NCBI GenBank assembly: GCA_963971305.1
Contig: OZ020305.1
Span: forward strand, 43,783,717-43,847,716
Length of the DNA stretch: 64,000 nucleotides
Origin: Arcuatula senhousia
Lineage: Eukaryota; Mollusca; Bivalvia; Mytilida; Mytilidae
Direction of reading: 5' to 3'
The translations under genes were made by a program, and so were the position numbers. Of this stretch, positions 1-12,275 are shown in pieces. Position 1 is the stretch's first letter, and every line of letters starts with the position of its first letter. Under the pieces are notes generated by a model that saw nothing but the letters and a program-made list of their open reading frames with translations, made no database searches and was not told where the DNA came from.

Positions 1-196
1 AATAGTTTCGAGTTAAAGTGAATGTTAGACAAATATTTCAATTTTGTTCTTGCATTTGCAAAGATTTCGTGTGAACCCGGCCGGAATAATGCAAAATAAA
101 TGCCTAGAACTCTTTTATCTATCATACGTGTAGTCAGTCTTCAAGTTTTATTTATCAGATCTCTTTAGTTTGACGGTAATTTCAATTTTTTGAAGC

Positions 197-256
197 ATGG
201 CACATCATAAGAATGTAGTCGTTAACGCGGATAATGTTGTCGTTCAAACCGGTTAG
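197..256 (+). CDS. Possible short first coding exon, unidentified
   Basis: A 19-codon reading frame starts at an ATG and ends at TAG. The bases just before the stop (ACCG followed by GTTAGT) could equally be a splice donor, so this may be a first exon ending at 251. The peptide has an odd internal repeat (VVVNADNVVV). The hairpin-capped tandem element begins only about 10 bases downstream, so a donor here would put that element in the first intron. No homology is recognised. The rest of 1-264 shows nothing I can name. Confidence 0.2.
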   Translation: MAHHKNVVVNADNVVVQTG

Positions 257-264
257 TTCTTTTT

Positions 265-1570
265 ACCTGCGTCGCCGAAGGCGAAAGCAGGTCTAGTAGT
301 CGGGTCACTCCGTCCGTCCGTCTGTCCGTCCGTCCCGCTATGGAGTGCCTGTCTTGTGTAATCTGAATCTCAAAAACCAAACACTAGATCTTTCTGAAAT
401 TTTACACAGTGATTACAGATACATGTATATTGAAGATGTGCACCTCCCCTTTTGGGGTCATTTTATAATTTCGTTTAGAAATTAGGGGCCCAAAAGGGGC
501 CAAAAAAGCGACTTTTTAATTTTTTTCCACAATAACTTTTGTTCTGGTTGACCAAATGCTGTGAAACTTTACAGTAATGTTACTTACCATAAAAGGAAGG
601 GTTGGGCTGATTTTGGGTGTCCCCTCTTTTTTCGTTTTGAAATTAGGGGCTCAAAAGGGGCCAAAAAAGCGACTTTTTAATTTTTTTCCACAATAACTTT
701 TGTTCTGGTTGACCAAATGCTAAGAAATTTTACACTAATGATACTTACCGTATAAGGAAGGGTTGGGCTGATTTTGTGTGTCCCCTCTTTTTTCGTTTAG
801 AAATTAGAGGCCCAAAGGGGGCAAAAAAAAACGACTTTTAAAATTTTTTCCACAATAACTTTTGTTTTGGTTTACCAAATGCTATGAAACTTTACAGTAA
901 TGTAACTTACCATAAAAGGAAGGGTTGGGCTGATTTTTGGTGTCCCCTCTTTTTTCATTCAGAACCTAAGGGCCCAAAAGGGGCCAAAAAAGCAACTTTT
1001 TTATTTGTTTCCACAATAACTTGTTTTGGTTGACCAAATGCTATGAAACTTTACAGTAGTGTTACTCACCATAAATTAAAGGGTTGGATGATTTTGGGGT
1101 TCCCTCTCTTTTTGTTAATTTAGGAACGAGGGGCCCAAAAGGGGAAAAAATGTGACATTTTTCATTTATGGTCCGAATTAGAAAAATTTTTTTACAACTT
1201 AATTTTGGTCATATATTGGATACAAAATGGAGGATACAATTATTTCTTGACCCACCTTTTCTGTTTAGCAATAAGGGGAAAAAATAGAAACTATTTTTTG
1301 TGTCTATTTTTACAATATTGGGTGGCATGTGACAAATATGCTAAAAATGTTAGTCCACCATAGGATGCAACTGTCAAAATATTTTGACTGTCCATATTGG
1401 GCCTAGAACGTACAGGGTTCAATGTTTTGCCGTGCGACGCAGGGCCAGACATCGATTGGTCTTGTTTACTGTTATCGAAAGTTCGAACTTTTATACTGTT
1501 ATATATATGTATCTATCCAAAGATTCTTTCTCTCATCAAATATTGTTAGTTAAACCTTTGTTAGTGTAAC
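265..1570 (+). mobile_element. Pearl/Helentron-like element with 161-bp tandem array
   Basis: It starts with a hairpin (ACCTGC at 265-270 pairs GCAGGT at 287-292, with an inner CGCC/GGCG stem) followed by CCGTCCGTC-type sequence. Five tandem units follow, with the marker 'ggcccaaaagggg' recurring near 481, 642, 803, 965 and 1126, a period of 161-162 bp. Each unit carries 'cttttgttctggttgacc' or a close variant. This layout is that of bivalve pearl/HINE-type non-autonomous elements, which are thought to move by Helentron rolling-circle enzymes. No coding capacity is seen. The right end is approximate. Confidence 0.65.
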
Positions 1571-2267
1571 ACATACACTTTTTTTTTGTTCTTTGTAATA
1601 TTGAGTATCTCATCAAGGAAAGAATAACAAAAGGGTAAATAAAGGTAATAACAAAATTACCGGACTATGATAAAAGTAAGATTATCAACCATATGCCATT
1701 TTTGCTACTCCCCAGTTAATTACAGCCAGTGTTTTATTTTGAAGAATTGAGCTTAACTTGGCTAACTAAGGTAACTTAGCTAGTAGGTAGATGCATGAGC
1801 AGAATGTGTATTAAGGTGATCAGTAAACATACATGTAGCTATCTAATAAAATGACAATTCATGCTTCCAAATTTTTATTTCTGACCGTGTAAAAGTACCT
1901 GAAATAGATTTATAATCCTTTTGAAAAAAATCCATAACAACTGGGTTAAGTGTTTTGGTCGTGGTCCAAAATCTTTGAACTGTATATTAACAGTACTAGT
2001 ATGGCATTGAAACTTCGTGTGCGGGTTAAATTAATGATCAAAACAGGTTAACAAAATATCCCATGACGGACCGACAGACGGACACGAATAGAAATCTGTA
2101 ACAATATAAACCAGCCGTTTATACAATATTGGAAATATATAGTACGATCAATTATTTTTGTTTATATAGATTTTAACTATGTAAAGACAAAATGACCGGC
2201 TTTTCCTTACGCATGAAGCAGATCGAGAGCGACAGACCTAAATTCAATTCCAACGCTATGCATACTT
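1571..2267. other. AT-rich stretch, mostly unassigned
   Basis: From about 1635 'aaaggtaataacaaaattacc' matches the start of the Penelope-like 3' repeat seen at 16848 and 54197, but the match fades within about 30 bases. A short 'gacggaccgacagacgg' tract lies near 2065. No supported gene. Confidence 0.4.
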
Positions 2268-2450
2268 TTCGATGGGCAGTCAAAACTCTCATTATTGGCC
2301 TTGTGTCTCCATTTGCTCCACTTCATCATCTTTATGCCCCCAGGCCACTTCTTCCACTTTATTATTTCATGTTCGTTTTATCACCCCTTTCAATGTTCTA
2401 GTATAGATTTTGTGCTGCCTGTGAGTAAACCACTTACTCATCACAGTGGG
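2268..2450 (+). repeat. Old SINE-related copy, 3' part
   Basis: The segment from 'gcagtcaaaact' through 'cttcatcatc', 'ttatcacccctttcaatgtt' and 'gtgctgcctgtgagtaaacc' parallels the better copy at 52845-53356 in the same order and ends in the same degenerate gtgagtaa tail. It is diverged and 5'-truncated. The reading frames over it are not conserved and are unlikely to be genes. Confidence 0.5.
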
Positions 2451-2694
2451 CCTTACATTAAATTTCCTGTAAGTAAATCACTAACTCACAACAGTGTCCC
2501 TAACATTAACTTTCCTGAGATAAATAAGAAGCAAACAGTCATCAAATTGAGGACTGTTTATTAAGAATTGTGTTAAAGCGTTCTGTGTAAGACTTTGGGG
2601 TTTTATATTGTTTGCTTTCTTGTGGAGTCATCACTAGCACAGGAATGACAAAATAAATCAGCATGAAGACACAGACTGCATAAAAGCATAAAGA

Positions 2695-2830
2695 ATCACA
2701 CACACACAAAAAAACCAGATGAACAACAACAACGCAAACTTTTATACGACAGTGAACTCAGGTGCCCCGGAAGAGTATGCAGTTCCTGCTTGCTATAGCA
2801 CATCCGTCACGTTGCTCATGATTACTAGTA
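2695..2830 (+). repeat. Fragment of a ~250-bp dispersed repeat
   Basis: Bases including 'gtgaactcaggtgccccgg' and 'gcagttcctgcttgctatag' match the longer copies at 36519-36760 and 50505-50765. The first part of the unit is missing here. Function unknown. Confidence 0.6.
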
Positions 2831-5069
2831 ATTCAGCGTTTCAAATTTGATAAACCCTTTGACAAAGGAAAAACCTTAGAAGAAACCAACAACTACCAAT
2901 CGAGATTAAAGGTGAAGTTACCATAAAAAAATGTCTTCCAGCCGAATATCCTTCTTATTAGTATACGACATTATGAATAGTGAAGTGATGTAAATCAATC
3001 AACTTTGAATACCGATTGTTTAAAACAGCACAATGCATAAGAGTCAGAAAAATTGAGATAACTGTACAACTGAAACAAAAGTGTTTCCTCTCTTCAGAGG
3101 CAATGATTGTTTGATATACATTGACTAAAAAAATGCACTTATTGGTTATCATTTGGATTTGATATACATGTAAATGAAGGACAAATGGCAGTTTTACTAA
3201 AAACAACATAAATATCTTTTTTTATGTTCTGTTACAAGTGTTAATATTTCACAATTCTCCAGAGTAAACTTAAGAAAACATCACAGCAAAGTTGCAGACG
3301 AAAATTTAAAAACGTTGTCTTACGCAATTCGTTCATTGTGTCTCATCAGAGACGATTAAATCAAAAGTTGTTGGAACGGATTTATAGTTACATGTATGAA
3401 CTGAAGAGATTCGTTGCTTATAGTTAATAATAAATAGTTGTCTATTTTTGTCCCATTAGCTTATATATTGCATACCATGCATTTTGTTATGTATATAGTA
3501 GCAAAAGGGATCGGAGTCATTGACCTTAAGGATGCGTTTTTTGATATTCCCAATTAACCTTCAAAATATTTGTAAAACATTCATTTTACGTTTGAAAAAT
3601 ATAATATAAATAACCTTAGCCTTCCTCTGTTATTACAAAACAATCCTCCTCGACAAAAATATGAACAATATTCAATATTCAAGAAATAATCTGATTTATC
3701 TCTTGGTGTCCTGTTTAGTAGTTTTTTTCTTTTCTTTCAAAACTGAATAATTTTCAGTTTTGCATGCCTTTAAACATGATTTTCACATGATAAATATCTT
3801 TAAGGAGTTCGGTGAACTACTTGTCTCATCAACATATCTTACCTTCCTCTATTACTACAAATTTAAAGATAAGCGCTGGCAAACTATTTGTTGGTTTTTA
3901 GCATAGGAGTCGTTGTTATAACCGAAAGGAACCGAGCAACCCAAAAATTACCGAAAGGACTCGATATGATCCTTGATCCTACACCACGATGACCATTTAA
4001 AAGCGCTTTACAACTTGCATATATTATCAAACTTGAATTGTATTTGTTTTTAAAGATCTCTTAACGTGTCAGGGCTCTAAAAAGTTATTTGTTTCGTTAT
4101 CGACGACCAAAATAGCCATCATAAGTAATTATCATCTTAATTTCTAGTGTCTGATGTGAAAGTAACGGCTCTGCCATACTGATTTACTTCAATTATCTTG
4201 TCCAATTTCAGCTTGACCACATTTAATTTGTGCGAGGTTCCGTCTTGCGAATGTGATTACAGAAATCAATATTTAGTCACTCATAATATTGTGCTATTTG
4301 TTTCTTAAAGACGTTCGAGCAAGGTCGTTCATGATCCGACATGTTTTCAAATCAATTTGTATGGTCAATGTGTTTGTAACTGAAAAGTTTAGATTGAATA
4401 AATCTCTTCCCTACAGAATGACCCCAATAGGTATTTACTAAAATGAAAAGCAGTTAAAGCAATACAGGAATTTGAGTGGAATAACTAGTAATAAGTCATG
4501 ATCATTGGTCTTTTTAGTATGACATACTAGTACATGGGTCCGTGTTATGAACGCTGTCTACACATTTAAATATGTTGCCTTACTAATATTTTTTTTCGTG
4601 TCTTGATTTAAAGCTATCAACACTTAATAATGTATAAAATTTGAGGGAAGTCATTTTTTTTTTATATTTTCAACCCTAGCCGAAATGGAAGCTAACTATA
4701 TAAAACATACTTTTATAAAACATAGGACTTTAAACTAGGTTAATATAACTGGGTTCATCCTTGCATAGATAATATGTAAAAAGTGTATTAAATTTAGAAA
4801 ATAATGCCAAATATTACCTTTAATATTTAGCTGCTATCTTGATAGACGAACAGTGAAATTGGGCGGAAAATGATGCATGATATTCTGCTGCAAAGTCATG
4901 TCTCAGTATAGAAAGAGAGTTAAAATGGAAACCATGAGTAGTTTTATGCTACATGTAATATAAAATACAGCTGTATTGTAATCGAAAATATGTCTAAAAT
5001 TATCGTAGCAAAAACACGTAAACTGTATGCTTTAGCAATGTAGTAAGTGTTTTAAAAGTCCAGACTAGC
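2831..5069. other. AT-rich DNA without a supported gene
   Basis: Only short open frames occur, with no splice-site or domain support. The one item of note is a degenerate hammerhead-like stretch on the minus strand at 3311-3357 (CTGATGA present, but GAAT where GAAA is expected). Confidence 0.4.
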
Positions 5070-5716
5070 CAGCGCTTCGCAGATAGCCCTGCTTTTTCTT
5101 ATGGGGCAGGACCCCCTTTACTTAAATATCTGTAGTGATTCAACTGTCTCCCTGGCATAGCTACATGCATACATCAAGTGGTTCATAAATAAACAAACTT
5201 TGAGAAAATAAAGGTCATTATGTATAAAAAAAAAGAAATTTTGCATTTCATTGTTGCCATGGAAACCGCAATAATTTGCTTCAATAAACCTGAAAAAACA
5301 GTGTCAACAGACTTTTTTGCATGAAATTTGAACACTGTTCTTCCCAAATATGTTGACATTTTATTTAAGTTTCCTGTAGAGAAGATGTTTAATTTTGAGA
5401 AAAATTGCCTCAACCTGGGTCATCGCCGTTTTGATTTTTCGTTATTTTAAGGGCCATAAAAAGTTTTTATTTTAAAGCATAAAAATTTACCTAAAAATAC
5501 ACCATCCTACTTTCCCTTTGCATCCGCCATGTTGTTTACATATAAAGCTACCAACACTAAATTATGGATCAAATTTTTGGGAAGTACCAAATACACATTT
5601 TTTCAAATAAAAATATATAATTTAATATTAGGTAACCATAGCAACAGGTGTTGTTAAATTTTCTATATTTTCAACCCTAGCCAGATTTGGGAAACTAACA
5701 CCCATCTGTGGAAAGC
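5070..5716 (+). repeat. ~640-bp dispersed repeat, copy 1
   Basis: Nearly identical by eye to 7830-8470. It begins with 'agcgcttcgcagatag' followed by a CCTGC/GGGCAGG hairpin, and ends at 'ggaaagcctgctta'. The two copies are in the same orientation and flank a 2.1-kb interval containing a LINE. They lack TG...CA ends and the interval carries no matching retroviral-type genes, so I do not call them LTRs. Confidence 0.7.
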
Positions 5717-5984
5717 CTGCTTAAGCCGAAAACTTTTTTTCGACAATTTTTCTTTTCGCATTTATTTTAAAATTCAGAATCTTGCCATTAAAAAACGCAA
5801 AAAGTGTTGAAATCGGTTTAAAAATAGCAAAGTAATGGTTGTTTCAATATGCAAGCCCGCTTAAAGAAATTCTCATTTTTTACCATTTCCCCTTTTCTCT
5901 AGTCAAAACTTTCAAGATTTGATATGCATTTTGGATCAAAACAGGTATTTCTTCACAAATTGATTGTTTAATCATTTCCTTTGA

Positions 5985-7328
5985 TGATTGATTGATTGAT
6001 TGGTATCTGCTTTATGTCCCGTCGGCGATATTGCAGCCATCATCGGGACAAAAACATGTTATAACTTAATAAATCTTTAAAGTAAAACTAAGTCAAAAGA
6101 CCGAGACTAAAACAAATTGTTATTGCTAATAAATAAATAAAAGTAAACACTTAAAATAATTTAAGTAAAAGCTAAAACTAATATTATCAAACGACAATTG
6201 TAAATAGAACATACAAAATTATCAGGTGAAACAAATTAAATGTTTATAAATAGTAAAATATTTAAAAAACAACAAAACTATAATTTTGCATACAATCCAA
6301 CTTCCGTAAGAAAGTGGATGATGGCATCGTTTGGAGTGCCGCTGAACAAATCGTGCATAGAAGCACAGGTGAAATACTTCACACGTATTGGAGCTACATC
6401 AACACAGTCAAGGAGAACATGCTTCACCGAATACGGAGAGTCACAAGGGATGCACACAGGTGCCTCCTTCTCTTGTGTCATCAAGTGGCCATGAGTGACT
6501 CTAGAATGTCCAATACGACATCTAGTGATGACCACTTGGTCTCGACGGCATCGGAATGAAGCATGATTCTCCCCAAGCTGTGGTTTTAACTCATGAAGTT
6601 TGTTGTGCTCAGCGGCAGCCCAAACCTCATCCCATAAACTTTGAACATATATACGGATTGCATTTCTGCAGTCCGAATAGGGAATATAACATTTAGAAAT
6701 TGGTTTGCGAAGGGCTTCCTTCGCAACCCTGTCCACGACTGAATTCCCATGAATACCAGTATGACTGGGTACCCATAGGAAAATCAATTCTGCACCACCT
6801 CTCATCAATTGGTGAATCATGTAAACAATTTTACTAATTAATGGATGTTTTAGTTTGCAGTTCTCAATTGCCAAAAGACAAGCGAGAGAATCAGAACAGA
6901 TAAAGAATTGTGCGTGCTCTGAAGCATCAATTAAACGAAGGGCTAAAATGATGGCTCTTGCTTCAGCTGTAAAAATGGAAGCAGAAGATGGGAGGCGTTG
7001 GGTGGAAGTGCTATTACCCAAGATAGCAGCAGACGCAACGCTATCACCATCTTTAGAACCATCTGTATAAACAGTCAGAAAATCAGGGTATTTAGATTTA
7101 ATTTCACAATAGTCCTGTTGAATGAGCAAATGATTTGTTTCAGTCTTTTTATGTTTTCGAAGATCAAAATTAAATTCAGGTTTTAGAAGTTCCCAGGGTG
7201 GAACTTTTACAGATGTAACAGGTTTTATCGTTTCCAAATCAATATTAAGATTAGCTAAATGTGGTGCAATACGAATGCCAAATGGAGGAGTTTTGTTTTC
7301 GTGTTTTTCATAAACAGTTTTTAGAGGT
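5985..7328 (-). mobile_element. 5'-truncated LINE with RNase H domain
   Basis: On the minus strand a RNase H-coding frame is followed by a 3' UTR containing a stem (GTCCCGATGATGG / CCGACGGGAC region, 6015-6052) and ending in an (AATC)n tail at 5985-6001. That simple-repeat tail is a typical LINE 3' end. The copy stops upstream near 7328, where homology to the coding frame ends, as expected from incomplete target-primed reverse transcription. The RT and endonuclease domains are absent. Confidence 0.8.
6278..7327 (-). CDS. LINE ORF2 C-terminal fragment: RNase H1 domain
   Basis: An open frame of at least 319 codons continues upstream of its first ATG to about 7327 in the same frame, so it is the tail of a longer polyprotein rather than a free protein. 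RNase H signatures occur in order: VYTDGS (first Asp), TAEARAI (Glu), ICSDSLA (Asp) and the NSVVDRVAKEA block (last Asp). These are the D-E-D-D metal-binding residues that cleave the RNA strand of RNA-DNA hybrids. After the domain comes a Cys-rich tail, CIPCDSPYSVKHVLLDC, of the CxxC..H..C type common at the C-terminus of RNase H-bearing LINEs. No stop or frameshift interrupts the fragment, suggesting a recent insertion. Exact clade (I/Jockey-like) is not resolved. Confidence 0.85.
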   Translation of the reverse strand, partial: PLKTVYEKHENKTPPFGIRIAPHLANLNIDLETIKPVTSVKVPPWELLKPEFNFDLRKHKKTETNHLLIQQDYCEIKSKYPDFLTVYTDGSKDGDSVASAAILGNSTSTQRLPSSASIFTAEARAIILALRLIDASEHAQFFICSDSLACLLAIENCKLKHPLISKIVYMIHQLMRGGAELIFLWVPSHTGIHGNSVVDRVAKEALRKPISKCYIPYSDCRNAIRIYVQSLWDEVWAAAEHNKLHELKPQLGENHASFRCRRDQVVITRCRIGHSRVTHGHLMTQEKEAPVCIPCDSPYSVKHVLLDCVDVAPIRVKYFTCASMHDLFSGTPNDAIIHFLTEVGLYAKL

Positions 7329-7829
7329 GGGTTTAGTGACTTTGACCAATTTTACACCAAAAAACTTCTATATTCATGAAAAAATTATCTGTTTTGGGTA
7401 AAATAGTAAGAAGATTTCAACATTAACAACAAGAAAATTGAAGCTTTTTTGTCTACCATGACCTCTAGAGAAAAGTTTCTTTGCTTAAAGAAGTACTAAA
7501 TGGATGTGCTTCAGTATTGTCAACTTATAGTGTATGAAATAAGCTTTCCAAAGATATCTTTACTATGTGTGTGACCCAAATGGTTATGAAGTTACACAAA
7601 TGTTAAAAATTAGGGCGTATTGGTAAAAACGTCAAAAAAACCAATACGACCCTAAATGTTCTTTTGTTATATACTGATTGCTATAGTGATTTCGAAAGAA
7701 TTTGGAAACCGACATATGTGATTTTAGGCTTAAGTGAACCTACAGGATCTAATTGAAATTTTTTACAATAGTTGTCAGGTTCTTACATGTATGAATCAAG
7801 CTGTTTTGGTCATTGAAATACGGTTAAGT
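7329..7829. other. Unassigned spacer
   Basis: AT-rich DNA between the LINE 5' truncation point and the second 640-bp repeat. No open frame or repeat relationship within the window was recognised. Confidence 0.4.
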
Positions 7830-8470
7830 CAGCGCTCCGCAGATAGTCCTGCTTTTTCTTATGGGGCAGGACCCCCTTTACTTAAATATCTGTAGTGATT
7901 CAACTGTCTCCCTGGCATAGCTACATGCATACATCAAGTGGTTCATAAATAAACAAACTTTGAGAAAATAGGGTCATTATGTATAAAAAAAAAAGACATT
8001 TTGCATTTCATTGTTGCCATGGAAACCGCAATAATTTGCTTCAAAAACCTGAAAAAACAGTGTCAACAGACTTTTTTGCATGAAATTTGAACACTGTTCT
8101 TCCCAAATATGTTGACATTTTATTTAAGTTTCCTGTAGCGAAGATGTTTAATTTTGAGAAAAAATGCCTCAACCTGGGTCATCGCCGTTTTTCGCTATTT
8201 TAAGGGCCATAAAAAGTTTTTATTTTAAAGCATAACAATTTACCTAAAAATACACCACCCTTTGCATCCGCCGTGTTGTTTACATATAAAGCTAGCAACA
8301 CTAAATTATGTATCAAAATTTTGGGGAAGTACCAAATACCACATTTTTTCAAATAAAAATATATAATTTAATATTAGGTAACCATAGCAACAGGTTTTGT
8401 TAAATTTTCTATATTTTCAACCCAAGCCAAATTTTAGAAACTAACACCCATCTGTGGAAAGCCTGCTTAT
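7830..8470 (+). repeat. ~640-bp dispersed repeat, copy 2
   Basis: Matches 5070-5716 along its length with scattered substitutions and small indels (for example one poly-A length change and a short deletion near 8185). The flanks differ from those of copy 1. Confidence 0.7.
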
Positions 8471-8534
8471 ATAGAGTATGCATATGCGGACCCCTAAGAG
8501 CTACTAATTCATTCTGCAAGATTTCAGATTTGAA

Positions 8535-9108
8535 GTGAGCGAGTGAGTGAGTTGGTATTGTACAACTTTGCAACGCTTTATAGGTTATTTAAAGGGAACA
8601 TGAAATGACATCCTCGGAAACCCAGGGATTCTTCTCTCGCTTGCATCATTCACGTGATGAATGATCGGAAACCCAGGGATTCTTCTCTCGCTTGTACTCA
8701 TTCACGTGATGAATGATTAGGCGAGAGAAGAACCCCTGGGTTTCCGAGGATGATGAAATGAATGATAAGATGAAATGAAATGATGATAGGACAGTAAATT
8801 TTTTAGACCACAAGAAAAGGGAAGAGGTGGGTAGGGGCAGAAAATTTAGCCTATGTGGTGCACTACTTTGCGGTCTAAAAGGGGTCGTTTACATGCATGA
8901 AGCGTGGCACTCTCCACACACGTTGGCCCACTATGGTCAGCATTCAGGGACCTGACAACGACCGCGGACGAAGCCACCTAGGTACACACTTGGTCGCTTA
9001 GTGGGCTTAGCACTAACCTGAAAGCAGAAGTCCAAGACCCCTAGTCGCCTCTTATGATAATTTAGGCTCTTCTGTGGGCCTTTTCGCCTCCCGGGTCCCA
9101 CACGGGAC
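8535..9108 (-). mobile_element. SINE-like retroposon, full-length copy with 11-bp TSD
   Basis: Bounded by the direct repeat TCAGATTTGAA at 8524-8534 and 9109-9119. On the minus strand it begins GTCCCGTGTGGGACCC and ends in a (CTCA)n tail, read on the plus strand as GTGAGCGAGTGAGTGAG. A variable-length TSD plus a 3' simple-repeat tail is the signature of LINE-mediated retroposition. An A-box-like TGGCGAATAGG stretch near the 5' end of better copies hints at Pol III origin but is not proof. This copy has internal deletions and holds a 144-bp fold-back insertion. Confidence 0.8.
8609..8752. mobile_element. Fold-back MITE (CATCCTCGG ends), copy A
   Basis: Starts CATCCTCGGAAACCCAGGG and ends with its reverse complement, CCGAGGATG. 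It is flanked by ATGAAATGA on both sides (9 bp), although the target itself is rich in that word. Inside, the segment from 'cggaaacccagggattcttc' to 'cattcacgtgatgaatga' occurs twice, so the element has an internal duplication. Related copies are at 40861-40943 and 56020-56289. Confidence 0.75.
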
Positions 9109-9119
9109 TCAGATTTGAA

Positions 9120-10974
9120 AGGTTACTTCTTGAAGCCCGCAAAAACATATACAGCATAGCCAGATTAATCGTATTATTGGTACCTATACATTGGTAAACT
9201 GTAATTATTGTTTTGGAGGTTCAGCTTTCAACAAATTGTGGACAAACGGAAACAAATTCTCGATTGAGTTTATAAAAATGCAAATTTACTTAATTCATAA
9301 CCAAAGACAATAAGGATTCTCAAATTTAATGGTCATTTTGTGATAACCGATGTTATTGATTCATCTGGGGTTAAATTGGAACATAAAATCATATAATAGT
9401 TGTATGCCTAGGTGTAAATATAAAACATTTAACGTTTGTTTGTGCTGTTACAAAAATGTCAAAAGAGTATGATCATTTTTCAAACTTTTTGAACTCTTGT
9501 GATTTTTTTTTATTAACTTCATGAAATTTATATTTCACTGTGAACCAGTTCGATGGTTGAACAAAAGAATGCTTTTGAAAGTTATCTTAATGTCAGTTGA
9601 TTTTTTTTCAAAAACTGTTTCATCTTGTAAAGTAATTGTTTATTGATTATTCATCAAGGTAGTATTTTTGGTCATAGTAAAGAAATCAAAATCAACACTC
9701 CATTATGTCATAGATGGTCTAATGCAATAGATCAAGTTACAATGGAGACAAGTAAATATAATTACCAGATCAAATACTTCTATGTTATTTCCCAGTGTTA
9801 CACTATGGAGTTAAACAATTGTTTGAAATTCGTTAATTTTCAAATGTTTCATGCATGTAAAAAGCACCATGACATGAAATGATGCAACGTTTGATTGAAC
9901 AAGGAGAAAGAATGTCTATTAACAAATTATTTCAGCGTCATAAATTGCTGCGTTAAAAAGGACCTTTGTCTTTTCGAGTGTTTTCTTGCTGTTTTTGTTT
10001 TACTGCCCTACTTCAAGGCTGTTTCCTTTTTTAAAAAGTTTGTCATATACGTAATGTAATAGATCTCTATGAAGGTGAGTAAAATTGAAATCAAATGCTG
10101 GTTTTATTCCTTACGGTTAATTTGTTTGTTGATAGATCTTTCTATTAAATGCATAATGGTCTAACAAAATGTGAATTGCGCATTTGTTACTGTACTTAGG
10201 GTATAATTTTAATAGTTAAAAGCTGGTGTTTCATAAGCCTCTACGGGCTGGCTGTGCAAACAATATACAATAAAATGTTTCACTTTTAGAAATATTATAA
10301 TAATTGATGTTTCATGTATATTGTAAAATAACAGGCTACTCTTTAATAATAAACATATATATATATATCTATAAATAATAATTACACGGTGGCTTAACTA
10401 CATTTACTTTTATATTAACTACATGTACGTATAAGGAATAACCCAAGTTCCACAAGTAGTGCAGATGTGGATAGACTCAGGTGATGCTTCTAGAAGGGGT
10501 AATAAAATGATGAAGTTTTGATGAATTTGCCATAATTATATCGAAAACCTGACAACTATACATGTATGTGCATCGGTATGGAAAATTGACACGAACTACA
10601 AATTCTGATACAAGTAGGAGTCTCAACTCTCCTACACAAGGCTTAATCATTGGATCTTGTACATTCTTCATTATAAGCGCCAGTCAGAACTTCTTTTGTT
10701 CCTCTTCCATTTCTCACTATATCATCTTCATGAGAGTTACCAAATTACTTCACAAAAAAATTGTTAAAGGAAGGTTTGTCCATCATGTGAGGCAACAGAG
10801 CTGTCCGTTCAACTCATAAAGATCTTGTCTTGTCTTCAGTTGAAGAATGACAACACACATACCGTGACACTATTTATAAGCATGTTGAAATCATATAATG
10901 TGAATTTCAAAGTACTAAAAAGATTTGGTGGAACATTTTAAATCTCGCTCATTTTTAGATTAACTTTGAAAATT
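9120..10974. other. AT-rich DNA without a supported gene
   Basis: Short open frames only. An (AT)n tract lies near 10351-10372. No domain, splice-site pair or repeat relation was recognised. Confidence 0.4.
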
Positions 10975-11290
10975 TTCGATTTTTTCACTTTGTACACCAC
11001 CTTGCCACACGAAAAATTAAAATGTTGTATGAAAAAAAATTATTCAAAAAGTTTTTCCAAATTCTAGGATTTTTTGTTGTTAAAGCTATAATTCTACTTT
11101 TGTGTCCAAAAACATCTCATAACGATAAGATCTGTGAATTCCTAATTGAAGACATATTGGTCACTTTTGGAGGAGAAATTTTTCAACAACAAAGTGGCGT
11201 TCCAATGGTCAAAAACTGTGCTCCTCTCCTTGTCGACTTATTTTTAATACACTTACGAGACTGATTTTTTTCGGTACTCATAGAGAACAC
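10975..11290 (+). pseudogene. Penelope-like reverse transcriptase fragment
   Basis: The plus strand encodes a central RT piece. A segment matching 'TLPHEKLK'-like sequence is followed by EFLIEDILVTFGGEIFQQQ, SGVPMVKNCAPLLVDLF and then a stop. The same block occurs on the minus strand in the longer copy at 16769-19200, where the core reads GIPMGTNCAPLLANLF. Here Gly-Thr has become Val-Lys in that core, so this copy is inactive. It is cut off upstream of the YIDD catalytic motif and joins directly to SINE-related sequence. Confidence 0.7.
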
Positions 11291-11324
11291 GATGGCGAAA
11301 GAAGCAATGTCTTTAATATATTGC

Positions 11325-11460
11325 TGATGGCCTCTTTCCCTTTCCTGTGGTACTTCATCTATTACCTTTTCAGGCTCATTCCACATCCTCTTTATGTTCA
11401 CCGCCTTTATATAACCTATATCGTGTGCAAGGGCATAAAACACCTACTCCCTCACTCTGT
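11325..11460 (+). repeat. Diverged SINE fragment, sense on plus strand
   Basis: Reading forward, 'tcctgtggtacttcatc' and 'gggcataaaacacctactcc' correspond to the reverse complement of the SINE tail half seen at 12276 and 59837, ending in a decayed CTCACTC tail. It is 5'-truncated against the reverse transcriptase fragment. Confidence 0.55.
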
Positions 11461-12262
11461 CAAAAACGTTTATGTTTGTAGTTGGTTGGATTCCTTCGAT
11501 TTATCCTCCATCCAATCTACTTGCTTCACGCCATTCTTGATTTACATCTCAAATTTGACCCGCGTCATCACCTCACCAAACATTTACGGTTAAAGTGACG
11601 ACTAATTTTCAAATTATTTTGATTTTCCTAACCTTGAAAGTAACATACCTATCTCATCTGCTTGCGATGTTTATAATTTACAACTTATATGCCAGGGATT
11701 GTACACATTTTTTTATCCGACACCGTTGTCTTTTTACTGGCTAAAAGAAAATGTATCCTACGATCTCTAAATAAGATTTTCTTTCGATATCAGCCACTTT
11801 TAGAAAAATTCAGAATGACGTCAAACAAAATGGTTGTTGATTGCTTTGATAAGTGCTTGGCTGTTTGATGTACAGAGATTATTACCTCTATCCCAAAAAT
11901 GACTCACAACCGGACCCTAAGATTGCAAGGGAAGAATTAGGTTTGCCGCCATAAAAAACTTTTTTAAGTCCCCATTTCATTTGAATTGCCTGAACCAAAT
12001 TACGAGCTTCGATTTCTCCGGTATTTCTTGTAGTTTTTTTTGTTTTATTTTTTTTCATTTTTATCTTTAATCAGCAATCCTTACTTCTTCATCTCCCCGA
12101 TTAAACCGTAAATGTACTGCTTGTTGGTAAAGCTAAATACGTTGTCCCAAGTGGCAATTCTAATAATTCCTAAAAGAATACAATAAAATTTACTAGGGGA
12201 GGTAGCAGATAGTGCGTTTTATCTGTAACAAACAAATATGTTTCATCTTGTAAAACGACATA
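11461..12262. other. Unassigned AT-rich spacer
   Basis: No gene or repeat could be supported between the SINE fragment and the next full SINE. Confidence 0.4.
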
Positions 12263-12275
12263 CAAAAGAAGCACA

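Noticed and set aside
5070..8470. LTR retrotransposon
   Set aside because: The direct repeats lack TG...CA ends. No primer-binding site, gag, protease or integrase lies between them, and the LINE inside is in the opposite orientation with its own tail.
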